Origin: Persicaria tinctoria
Lineage: Eukaryota; Streptophyta; Magnoliopsida; Caryophyllales; Polygonaceae
Direction: 5' to 3'
DNA: 64,000 bases
NCBI GenBank assembly: GCA_037127255.1
Contig: JBANSL010000020.1
Coordinates: 56,581,098-56,645,097 of the forward strand
This document shows, one piece after another, positions 34,192-44,084 of the stretch. Position numbers and translations under genes: made by a program. The notes under the pieces were generated by a model, which was not told the origin of the DNA, made no database searches, and worked only from the letters and a program-made list of their open reading frames with translations. Numbering within the stretch: position 1 is the first letter of the stretch; each line of letters opens with the position of its first letter.

Positions 34192-35172
34192 TATAGTTTT
34201 TAACACCTCAAAAAGCGTGCGTGAATAGTAAATCACTAAGTTTTAATTAACGGATTGAGTATAATGTTTTAGCTTAATTATCTTATGAAATTGGAGCTTT
34301 TCAACGGCTACTCACCTAAGCTTTTGAAATCTTATAATTTTCTATTCAAGAGTTTAAATCACCTAGTGTATCAGTTAGGTTTACCAAAAATCATACTAAC
34401 TTATTAACATAAATACAAATTATTCATCACCGATTTCAGCTACCAAATCACAAGTATCTATCTATAATACACTGCATACAAATAAAAATGATGGGATAAT
34501 AGTGTGATTAGAAATCACTTGTATTAAGATTTACATGATCCCATAGCCTATATCAATATCATTGTCCATGTTTACAATTTGTATTTTTTTTCACTACGGA
34601 CAAACGAATAGAAGAAAAAAATGATCAACATGAACTTAAATTCAAAGAATTTCCAAGAGTGAGAAAAGTACATAGTAGCCTACGACAAAATCTCTCTCTT
34701 TTTCTTAAGACTTTTGGTGTTCTCCATGTTTGAACTATCTTAAATTAAGAGATGTGCTGAAATGGAATAGTGCAAAAATGGCATTCACTTAAATTGGAGG
34801 ATCTGATCGAGACACATTTGAATCATTGAAAACAAATCTTCACTTGAATTAACCTCATTTCATAATCGACAAAGTGCACCGAGTACATGTGCTAATATAC
34901 ACTTAATACGAACGAATCTTAAATCTATTTGAACCTCAGCTTGAGATGAAAAAAAAAAGTAACGAACGAATTAAAGATCCGTTCATGTTTTTTTATAGGA
35001 AAAATAACTCAAAATAACACGAAGTATCGACTTTTAATATTTCTCACAATTTCACATTTTCCAAATTAAACCCAAAATAATATAGTTCTCAATTCCGACC
35101 ATTTTTCCGACAACAATTGTCGAAATTGAGAACCTTATTGTAATTTGGAGAATGTGAAATTGTAACAACTGA

Positions 35173-35436
35173 GAGCATGCCCAATAGTTTCTTTAAAACA
35201 ATCTCCAATATAGAGAATTATAAGTTAAATATTCTGAATATTTTGTGGCTCAATTCCAAAAGCTTCTCCACTATGGAATTTATCCCAAAATATATAGAAT
35301 TTTCTTCAAATTTAGAGAATAGTCTCTATATTTTCTCTCCATTCCCTATTTTGGAGAATGTGATGGGGAAACTGTTGGACTTAAAACCATCTCAATATTC
35401 TCCAAAAAATCAAATGGGGATCCGTTGGACATACTC
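35173..35436. mobile_element. Tourist/Harbinger-like MITE
   Basis: Ends GAGCATGCCCAATAG and CCGTTGGACATACTC are imperfect inverted repeats, and flanking TGA / TAA resembles the 3-bp TWA duplication of PIF/Harbinger elements. Interior has several TCTCCA / TGGAGA repeats. Confidence 0.55.
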
Positions 35437-35446
35437 TAACAAATAT

Positions 35447-35784
35447 TTCCTCCGTTCGCGAAAACTTGTCATTTTAGCTCTTAGCACAATTTTTAAGAAA
35501 TCCAATAATCTACTCTATTTTTTACTAATTTACCCTCATTTATTATTCTACTTTTCACTTTATCGAAAACTAAAACTCACAACCCATCTATTTTTTACTA
35601 ATTTATCCTCATTTATTATTCTACTTCATTTATTATTCTACTTTTCACTTTATCGAAAACTACAACTCACGACCCATCAAGGGCATTTTCGTAAAGTGAA
35701 AGCTAAAATATCTACAATGACATGTTTTTATGAACAAAAAAAAACCGAACATCTAAAATGACAAGTTTTCGTGAACGGATGGAG
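35447..35784. mobile_element. Stowaway-like MITE 7 with internal duplication
   Basis: Left TTCCTCCGTTCGCGAAAACTTG, right AAGTTTTCGTGAACGGATGGAG. Inside, a unit with CTATTTTTTACTAATTTA and CTTTATCGAAAACTA is duplicated (35512-35590 and 35588-35675). Confidence 0.7.
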
Positions 35785-35943
35785 TACTAAAGAAGAAGGT
35801 ATTTTGGCATAATTTTAAGTTATTTTTAAAAAAATACCTAACATAAATAGATCATCAAAGACAGAAATAACCTTTAAAAATTCAAGTCAATTTAACATAA
35901 TTTGGGGGATTAAGGAATTAAACTATTAAAACTGGAATGCTTA

Positions 35944-36103
35944 GGGGCCGCGCGAACGCAGGCCCCCGCAACAACAAATTTTGGCGTACACTCTCCCACT
36001 TGGGGAGATGTTAGGATGGCACCCCTCCAGAATGTGCAATGGAGGTCACCACCCCAAGCCATAGGCCTTCATGATCGCCCATTGACTCCGCCCAGGTAAG
36101 TAT
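35944..36103 (-). ncRNA. U1 spliceosomal snRNA, copy 2
   Basis: The minus strand starts ATACTTACCTGGGCGGAGTC at 36103 (U1 5' end, which pairs with 5' splice sites), then AATGGGCGATCATGAAGGCC, GGTGACCTCCATTGCACA, TCTCCCCAAGTGGGAGAG, the Sm site AAATTTGTTG, and a strong 3' hairpin GGGGCCTGCGTTCGCGCGG followed by CCCC, 160 nt in total. A stretch close to the plant 3' box CA(N)3-10AGTNNAA follows (CATTCCAGTTTTAA). Of the two copies this one is better preserved and is the likelier active gene. It is 6.79 kb from copy 1 in the same orientation. Confidence 0.92.
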
Positions 36104-36127
36104 GTTTAAAGGTCCGTACTATCTCTG

Positions 36128-36188
36128 TTTTTATATGCCAAATCTCTCTCAACCGTCCACTGTCTTTCGATGTGGGATTCTCCCAAAA
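36128..36188 (-). promoter_or_regulatory. Plant snRNA promoter (USE + TATA) of U1 copy 2
   Basis: ATCCCACATCG on the minus strand at 36188-36178 and CATATAAAAA at about 36137-36128, placed roughly 75-85 and 25-35 bases before the RNA start. The order and spacing repeat those of copy 1 and fit an RNA polymerase II snRNA promoter. Confidence 0.9.
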
Positions 36189-36199
36189 CTCAATACCTC

Positions 36200-36475
36200 C
36201 CTGTCGCAGCTGTCGGCTACGAAGATCAGCCCTTGGGTGGTCTCGTAATAGCATTATAGCACTTCCACAGCAGGCGGATCCTGCCCGGAGTTGAGGTTCC
36301 GGTACTCGACCGTCTCTATGTTGAAGCCAACGGTGGGATCGTGGGGCTCGGCGTCACGACCTCCCCAAACTTGAGGTCGTAGAGGATGGAATTGATGGTC
36401 TTGCCGACATTGTCGAGGCCACCCATTAGGATCTGGACCTCCCTCTTGGACAATAGAGTGGCCATAGCTTTTGTT
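36200..36475 (-). pseudogene. ADP-ribosylation factor (ARF) gene fragment, copy 2
   Basis: Minus-strand frame reads [20 protein letters not shown], then [10 protein letters not shown] and TPSPTI, i.e. the N-terminal ARF GTPase region with its P-loop, followed by shifted remnants (around CGGATCCTG / LLWKCY). Broken by indels. It is the same chimeric junction to the U1 promoter as in copy 1, so the fusion predates the duplication of the block. Confidence 0.7.
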
Positions 36476-36734
36476 AGTATCACACCCATGTGTTTCTCTA
36501 TGTTGTTTTTCAACGCTAGGTGGGTTATAATGTTATGTTTTTGGGTTAGCATGTGAGGATTCATAAGCTATTTATGTATTTCGTACAATTATTCATAGGC
36601 TGATTGATCAATATTTTGAATTGGAGGACTGTCTCAAATTTGTGTACGCTAGCCAATTTACAATTAGTCTGTAACATAGATAGATTTATGAATCGATTCA
36701 TAAATTATGCAGAGGGAGATCATAGTCAAAAGTG

Positions 36735-37030
36735 GAGGAGGAAAGTTCAAATTTAATTTTGACGGATCTATATTAAATAATAGGGAAAGTATAATAGGAT
36801 ATATCATTTGAAATGAAGTCGGATATATTAACATTGATTTGAAAAATGTGAAACCCAAACACTCATAGAGATTGAAGCTCTTGTACAAAACTTGGCCCCC
36901 CTACCCCAATAAATTGTTGGCTCCGTTACTAAACACATCACTCGGGAAGGCAAATCAATTGCTCACACGATTGCACCTCTTTGATTCTTGATCACCGCTC
37001 CTAGCTGGATCTCCTAGCTGGATATTGCTA
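36735..37030 (+). pseudogene. RNase H-like relic, copy 2
   Basis: Aligns with the relic at 30105-30570 (shared AAATTTAATTTTGACGGAT, AATAATAGG, GTGAAACCCAAACACTCATA) and ends with REGKSIAHTIAPL, the degraded form of ADKIAHL. More decayed and shorter than copy 1. Confidence 0.5.
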
Positions 37031-37258
37031 TATAGAAACACCTTAATCTTCGTAACCTCGTTCAAAATTACACCCCTGAATGATATGGTAAATTAGCCAT
37101 TGATATTATTTCGGAAAGCAAATCAAATTTTTATAATAGTTAGAATTTCTAAAAACTAATCTCGACTTATAAATGTGTTACATTGATTTCTTTTCCATTT
37201 TCTTTCAATCTTATACAAACGACCCCTTAATCACCTGTACCTGTAAATTGGAGTTTGA

Positions 37259-39330
37259 TTATACGGAAATCCCATTATCCGAATTAGCAAATCCGACGCC
37301 ATTAACCTTTCCATTTTCAGCAACGTCTTGTTTTCCCTCCACCGTCATCATCATTCCATCACCTTCCCCTGTCCCCTTGTACCTGTACCACCTCGCACAA
37401 ACCAGGAAATATCCCAAATTCACAAACCCTAATCCCGCCACCATGTAGTAAAACAGATCCAACCTCCCCTTGTTCAAATCCTCCGCCAACCAATCCTCCC
37501 TCCGCTTCGTCGCCCTGTGAACCACCGACACCAGGAAGTTACTGAGGTAGCTTCCGATCGCGAGCCCGGAGTAGAACAACGCCCCGCTGAGGCTCTTCAT
37601 GTTCTCCGGGAACTGCTTGTAGTAGAACTCCACCTGCCCCACCGACGCGAACGCCTCCGCTAAACCTGCTAGACTCAGTTGCGGCACCAGCCACATGGCC
37701 GACATCGGCGAAATTGCGCCCTTCCTCGGCGCAATGCTTAGGGTTTCATGTGCCGTCAAGGCTAGGGTTCTTCGCTTCTGCTCTACGATCGCCGAAACGA
37801 TCATACTGAGTACGGAGATTGCGATTCCAGTCCCCATCCGCTCAAGGACCGTGATTCCGCCTGATTTGTTGCCCATGAATCGGCGTAGGACGGGGACGAT
37901 GATGCGGTCGTAGATCGGGAGCCATAAGGTTAGGGCGAGCATTAGGAAGACGACGTACGAGGCCGCCGGGATCTGGAATTTGCCGATGTGGCGGTCCGAT
38001 TGCACTGCTTGGAAGATGGCGTATGTGTTCTGCTGATTGATTGCGACGAAGTAGAGGATGCCAGACGCCCAAATTGGGATGACTCTCACCAGACATTTCA
38101 CCTCCTCCACCTGCTGCATTGTGCAGAGCCTCCATGAGTTGGCCGGTGATCCGTCTGAGTTCAGTTCGTCTTCTGGTCTCTGAATTGCTGCCTTATCCAG
38201 ACAACTGATCCATTCAACAGTAATTGCTTAAAATTGACATCTCCGTGTACAATTGCCTGAACTGATACTCCTAGTAGTTTGTTTTGATGAAATCAATTCA
38301 TTGTGTACCTGAATTGGGGAGTGTGGGTGAGCTGAGCATTGATTGAACCGGCAGTGATATGGTTGAACAGCGCCGAGTGGTCTGGCGGTGCATTCAACTC
38401 GAGGTTCCTCTTCTTGAATGCAACCACCAGCACCTGCGCAACGCTGGTCAAGGGGCTGCCCTGCGGCTTCACTTTGACATATATTCTTGATCCCATGAAG
38501 TAAACAACATTGGAAATCAGCATCAGGGCGGCTGGTATGGACAGCCCGATGGCCCAGCTGATGTCGGTTTGCACGTACACAATCAGGGTGAGTGAGATCA
38601 TCTCCGCGAAGGTGAAGGTGAAGAAGTACCAGTTGAAGAAGCTGTCGATTCCCCGCTTCCCTGACTCTGTGCTCGGGTTGAATTGATCCACCCCAAACGC
38701 TAAGTTGCAGGGCCGGATTCCTCCAGCCCCCACTATCAAGAACCCGAACCCAGCTAGGAGGAAGGTCATCTGCCATGGTGATGGTGTATCACATATAATC
38801 GCTTTTGCTCCGCAGTAGGCTGGATGCAGCTGCTTGATTGCTGCTGTTAGAGCTATTATCAGCAAGCCCTGATGCAGTTTCATAGGATACAATTAAGGCC
38901 ATGAATGGTCAATTGTTAAGGACATATAAGTTTGATGAATTACGATGAAGGAGGCTCCGGTGGAGAATCCAAGGGTCTTGTAACGCCCGAAGAAAGTGTC
39001 ACAGAGAAAAGCCCCAAAGAGGGTGCCGAAATTTGTGCTGCCATGGAAGAAATTGATGAGGGTGGTTGCTGTAATGCTCTTCATGTTGAAGACTGTAGTC
39101 AGATAGATCAAGAGGTTGGCCGAGGTTCCAATGGTTCCAAGCTTTTCGAATATCTCGTTCCCTGGTAATTACCCGAAAAAGACAATAAGAATGTGGATTC
39201 AGGCATGCTTATTCACTAAGATGAAGGCCATTGTTAGCTTACCTATGATGAAAGGCATGGCCTTGATTCCTCGGTAATTCGGTTGAGGCTTCTTATCATC
39301 TTCCATGACAGTTTCTTGATGCTTTTCCAT
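37259..39330 (-). CDS. NPF2-like (NRT1/PTR family) transporter D
   Basis: Predicted 12-helix proton-coupled transporter, 603 aa, the longest of the four. Exons on the minus strand: 39330-39243, 39161-38944, 38868-38309, 38204-37259; phases 1, 0, 2. N-terminus is short ([20 protein letters not shown]). TM1 motif NEIFEKLG is canonical. Hallmarks: [122 protein letters not shown] hydrophilic C-terminal tail ([16 protein letters not shown] and on) is absent from B and C. At the exon 3/4 junction the usual Arg before the conserved CLDKAA is Ser. It is more divergent from B and C than they are from each other. Confidence 0.93.
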
Positions 39331-40884
39331 GGCTCTCCCCTACTTACTCCTTAGTAGCTTCTGCGATTCGATTCTAGTTGCAGGTTGTGTTGCATAACAA
39401 CTAAATTTATAATAACAGATGGACTAAGAAGGTAACAAGCCAATTTTGCAATAACCTCTTTGACAGCAACTCAATTGCCTTCGTTTTGTGTTGTTGCCAA
39501 TCATGATAAATGATAAAATGAACCCTTTCTCACTGAAGGAGTGTCTAACATGCACTTGTTCCTTGCATAGTTGCATTGACTGGAGTCGTTGCACTTGAAC
39601 AACAAGTCAAGCAACTTTTTACCTACAAGTCCACTGTGTGGATTACTCAGATCTTAACTAATGTCTTTACTTTATAGTGGGAATGTTTTTTTGGATTGTA
39701 ATGGACTATAATATAAATCAAAAGCCTGGTTTCCTCCAGTGTAGAGGTACAATGGATATTCATATTCTACTCAATGATGACTGATGACAGAAACTGCAAT
39801 TCAAACAAACAAGAACTCCTCTTTGTGGAATTTTCAGAGTAAACCATCTGAAGATGGTGAGGTCGTCTCATAATGACACTCTTATGATGTCGCGAGTTCT
39901 TCTTGGAGAATTCGTTGTGGACATTGACATTGCTGATGCCTGATAGACTAAGGGAGGATACTAGTTGGTGAGAAGGGTAGAAAAAATTGGCAAGCAAAGG
40001 TGGTCCACTCCTTAGTGGAAGATATGCATTCAAATCAGTGTACCTTGAAATGAAGAAACATTGTACTCGTCTGTGCAAAAAGTCTAAATATATTTTGCAT
40101 TCAAATGAGTGAAAATATGGTTGGAAGTCATCCCTAATTTGTGTTCAATGATTGTACAAGACCGGTTCTAAATGTCACCCTCAACAATGAACTCAACTTA
40201 GACCCGGCGAAACCTCCATAGTTGGTACACATGGTTTCATTAAGTTCCAAGATATAAAACTTGTCCTTGATCAGCAATTATTTTATTTTATTTTAAAAAA
40301 AAAAACAATGCTAATTTAAGCCCCCAATTGTTTGTAGTTAAAAAAAATATGTTGTTTTAAGAAGAAAATTTTGTTAAAAAAAAAGAGGTCCAGTTTTCAT
40401 AATTGTCACTGCAATGATTAGAGTAGTTGTTTTTAATAAAGTGAAAAGGTAGAATAATAACTAAAGATATACTCTGTAAATGTTTTTTTTATTTGTTTTA
40501 TTTAAAAAATATAAAAAATTCTAAAATGACATGTTTTAATTAACGAGATAGTAATGTGTATATGCAAAGCACTTTGAGCATGAGAGTTGTTCTTGGTTGG
40601 TTACACGCCATTTTCTCTCAGGAGTAGAGTCTCAAGACGTTCTTCATCGCCTTCTCTATGAGCCTCAAAGTCTTTTTCATCCGTTGTTGTCTTGTTCCAT
40701 TGAATCACCCCTCTTGTAAGGATGTGTTATTTATTTGTTCTCTTCCTTGACAGTGTTGTAATGAACTTGGTCAATGTCAACAAATGTAATCAAGGATACA
40801 CTCGAATGGAAAGGACGTTTGTCGGGAGAGAGAATGAAAGGAAAGGACGGTGACGATGTTCGAGCAAGAGACGGTCGTCACGGT

Positions 40885-40990
40885 CGTCTATCCATGGATG
40901 ATGTTTGCGTCGAAACACCCTCGAAAACAAAAACCATAGTGTTAAAATCGAGGGCTATCAGATGCAAACATCATCCACGGATTGAGGACG
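40885..40990 (+). other. MicroRNA-precursor-like hairpin (candidate)
   Basis: Arms 40885-40924 and 40948-40990 pair almost throughout, with a 23-base loop; TGGATGATGTTTGC in the left arm is perfectly matched by GCAAACATCATCCA in the right, and both outer (CGTC/GACG) and inner (CCCTCGA/TCGAGGG) ends also pair. Mismatches are small and spread, as in plant precursors. The mature sequence is not one I recognise, and transcription is unknown. Confidence 0.4.
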
Positions 40991-41190
40991 ATCCCTTAAT
41001 CCTTATATTGGTAATCTTTGTACAACGGAACTTGGGCTGATTGGACTGATCACGTCCAAAAGCGACAACGACAGGCCCATCTTTGTATTTAAGCCGGTTC
41101 AAGGCCCGTTAAATGGCAGGCCGGAAAACACCCCCAACACAATAGACATGGGAAGCCCACATGGACATGGAAGGCGTATGTTATACAATA

Positions 41191-41422
41191 CTCCATCCGT
41201 TCAACAATATAGATCCTTTTAAATTTTGCACGTTTTTTAATAACCTAAAAAAATGATAAAATATTAACTCTTTTATCAATTTTTTTTAATAATTTCATAC
41301 TTATCAATAATAAGTATTAAATTATTTAAAAAATTGATAAAATTTAATATTTTAACATCTTTTTTAAGTTATTAAAAAAATGTGCAAACTCTAAAAGAAC
41401 TTATATTGTTGAACGGAAGTAG
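41191..41422. mobile_element. Stowaway-like MITE 8
   Basis: CTCCATCCGTTCAACAATATA at the left and TATATTGTTGAACGGAAGTAG at the right, flanked by TA; interior self-complementary. Confidence 0.8.
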
Positions 41423-42042
41423 TATTAAATATTTATTCAACTTGTTTAGACTTTAGCCCATGTTAAGCTTAGTTGATCGGGTCAAGTCACAATTAATTTT
41501 ATTAGGTCTCATGATAGGCAATTCACATTATTAGTGTGTTTAAAAATGAGAAAAGTTAGGTAATTACAAGGATGAGCCGGATCTTGTTCGAGCCAAGTCA
41601 AGGACGGGGTGGATATGAGTCGGCTTTCTACCCACTTGGACATCCGGTCCAAACGAATCTAGCTCGTGTTTGGATTTAAATTGCTCATGACGCTAGATTT
41701 TTGAGTTTGTCTATATTTGTATCCATTTTGCTATCTCTATCCAAAATAAAATACCACAAAATTTAAGAAGTGAAAAATCCTTATACAATAATTTCAACTT
41801 TTGTTTTATAAGGTGAATGTGATCGCTCGCTTTATATGATCTGACCAGGGTTTCTCACATCTAACAAAGGAAAGCTCAACTAAAAAGGAGCAAACAAACA
41901 CTATCTCAAAAATTTCTGGGCCATTTGGGCCATTTTTTTTAAGATAAGAATTTAAGGGCCAAACATGTTCGACTATTCGAGTGGCCAACAAAGTCGACAG
42001 ACGGTGAACCGTCAATCATACAATGTACAGAACTAAAGGTGC

Positions 42043-43973
42043 GTTGTAAAACCTAGATTCGTCTAGAAATCGGTTTTGGGTAGCGGAAGCGAAATAGATC
42101 TAAAACGATAAACGAAAGATCAAACGAAGAATCACAAGCAATAGAACACTCAAGCAGTTTTACGTGGTTCGGTATAATACTTACATCCACGGGGCCTCAA
42201 GAGTTGGCCGAATCCACTATAAGAGAGTTCGTACAAGGGATGATACAAGCAATGAAAGCAAGCAACCCTAATCTAACATGCATGTGAATCAGAGGTACAA
42301 GAAGAAGAAGAAACCCCCCTGTATGGGATAAAACCAGAAGATCGATAGAGAAATCGATCTCTAGAACCCGAGATCTCAGAAGACGAGGAGAGCGGCCACC
42401 CAGGAGGACGCCGGAGCTCGATCCACCTTCCAGAGAAGCCACCAACAACCTTTCTTCTCCGAGCGCTCAAGAACCGACGGCAAGAGAAGGAGAGAAAGCT
42501 CCAAACCCTAGAAACCCTAATCGGAAGAGAGAGCGTTTGTGAGGAGAGAGAAGACAGAAGCTGAAGTGTTGCTCTCAGAACAGGAAGCGACGCTTTATAG
42601 CTAGGTCAAGAGCCAAACACCAAAACGCAGCGCTCCAACTAAAGAGGTAGGGTTAGCTCCGCGTCCCTGGGCTCTGGGCTACCAACTCATCCATCGTCGA
42701 GATCCAATGGGTCGAGTAATGGGCTGAAGCCCAATACCAGGTAATGATACTTCTTCCCAATCATACCTTATACAAAATATATGTATATAGTATAGTTTAT
42801 ACATATATATGTTAACCCCGCTATGGTATAGTCTCGTTAGAGGATCAAGCCTAAACAGACTCAATATGACTCAGTCGAGACGCATACCTATAGTGCAACA
42901 TATATGTATAATATATACTATAATCAGTGTTCTAAATATCGGATATATCGGCCGATATATCGGCGATATATCGGGGATATTTAGAATCCGCTACGATATC
43001 GGCGCATCGGGTGATAAATATCGGTCAACGCTATATATCGGGTCAACGCCGATATATCGGGTTGACCGATATATCGTTGCCTTGAAACGACGTCGTTTTG
43101 ATTATTATTTTTTGGTTGACATTTTTTTATATGGAAAAATCAGAAAAATGGGTTGAATTGTTGAGTCTGATCCACTGTTTGAGAGTTGAGACCCGAGTTA
43201 CCGATCACAGGAGTCTCCAATTCGATCCAAACCTAGGGCTTGCGAGTGGCGAATCTGCGATTGCTTCTTCTCCGGCTGCCCCTACTCATCCTGCTTCTTC
43301 TCCGGTCGGCGGCCGCCCCTGTTTCTTCTCCGACGCCAAACTACATCTGGCGTTCAACGAATCTTCTCCGACTGCCTCAGGCGTTTCTTCTCCGACAGCC
43401 TCAATCGCTCAGTGCGATTGCTTCTTCTCCGGTCGCCCTGCTTCTTTTCCGGCGACCCCTGATCTTCTCCAGGCACCTCTAGTTGATAGCTACCACTTAC
43501 ATTGTCTCCCTCAGTCCCTCGGCACTTGTACGGTAAATCGTGAAAAATTACGGAATTGGGAGCAATTTGTGAGTATGTGTACTGTGGTCTGTGTAAATTG
43601 TGTTTAAATTGAGAGGTTCAATGAATCTGCATACATCGAACAGATATGGCTTTCAAACTTTCAATTTGAAAGGATGATTAAGTTTCGATTTATGTTAAAA
43701 ATACTGGTTGAATAGGCTATTTTTCAAATTTAAAGTATAAATAAAATATTTATGGTTAAAAATTAGCGAATTCGATAAATCTGTTATATCCCGATATATC
43801 TCCGATATATCTTTTTTACTCCTAACCGATAAGACCTCGATACACGATATCTAGACCATTGACTATAATATACCTGTATAATCATCATACACACATACAT
43901 GTCCAAGCATACATATAAAACAATATTACATGTCAAAGGAAAAGCTTAGGAAAGTAAACACATAACATTACAA
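42043..43973 (-). repeat. 3' LTR of the Copia element, interrupted by a hAT insertion
   Basis: Matches the other LTR at both ends (GTTGTAAAACCTAGATTCG... and ...CATAACATTACAA) but is 1931 bases long instead of 998 because of the insertion at 42925-43861. Without that insertion and its duplicated 8 bases it is about 986 bases. Confidence 0.93.
42925..43861. mobile_element. Non-autonomous hAT element nested in the Copia LTR
   Basis: A 937-bp insert with ends CAGTGTTCTAAATATCG and CGATATCTAGACCATTG (imperfect inverted repeats; CAGTG is a usual hAT start) and a perfect 8-bp target duplication ACTATAAT at 42917-42924 and 43862-43869. The other LTR has no insert at this site. The left subterminal region holds many CGATATATCGG-type palindromes. 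The interior at 43180-43540 is GC-rich, with a Pro/Ser-rich frame (SSPTASGVSSPTASIAQC) that could be a captured exon piece. No transposase is present. Confidence 0.88.
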
Positions 43974-43989
43974 ACACCCCTCTACTTTT
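43974..43989 (-). promoter_or_regulatory. Polypurine tract of the Copia element
   Basis: On the minus strand AAAGTAGAGGGGTGT lies directly before the 3' LTR. This is the expected place and composition of the primer for plus-strand DNA synthesis. Confidence 0.7.
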
Positions 43990-44084
43990 CTAAGTCTTGC
44001 ACTGGGCAGACTCAGACTCAACATGTAAGTGGATTCTTCATGGCCAAGTCCGTCCTCAACCCAAGCATACATCACACACAGAGA

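Larger units (their letters stand above)
33357..35943. other. Intergenic sequence with MITEs
   Basis: AT-rich DNA upstream of gene C. Contains MITEs at 33983-34191, 35173-35436 and 35447-35784 and a partial duplicate of a MITE end at 34192-34262. The long plus-strand ORF 35177-35761 is a chance frame across two MITEs. Confidence 0.65.
39331..42037. other. Intergenic sequence
   Basis: About 2.7 kb with no recognisable gene. Holds a miRNA-precursor-like hairpin (40885-40990) and a Stowaway-like MITE (41191-41422). The plus-strand frame 40774-41040 covers the hairpin and has no family resemblance. A short piece at 41940-42036 (CCAACAAAGTCGACAGACGG) resembles 58290-58320 and may be the end of a retroelement. 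Confidence 0.6.

Noticed and set aside
35177..35761. 194-residue plus-strand ORF
   Set aside because: It spans two MITEs and an internal MITE duplication; the residue pattern (YFSLYRKL repeated) comes from the repeated DNA.
40774..41040. 88-residue plus-strand ORF
   Set aside because: It covers the hairpin arms and has no family resemblance; the hairpin is the better explanation for the structure.
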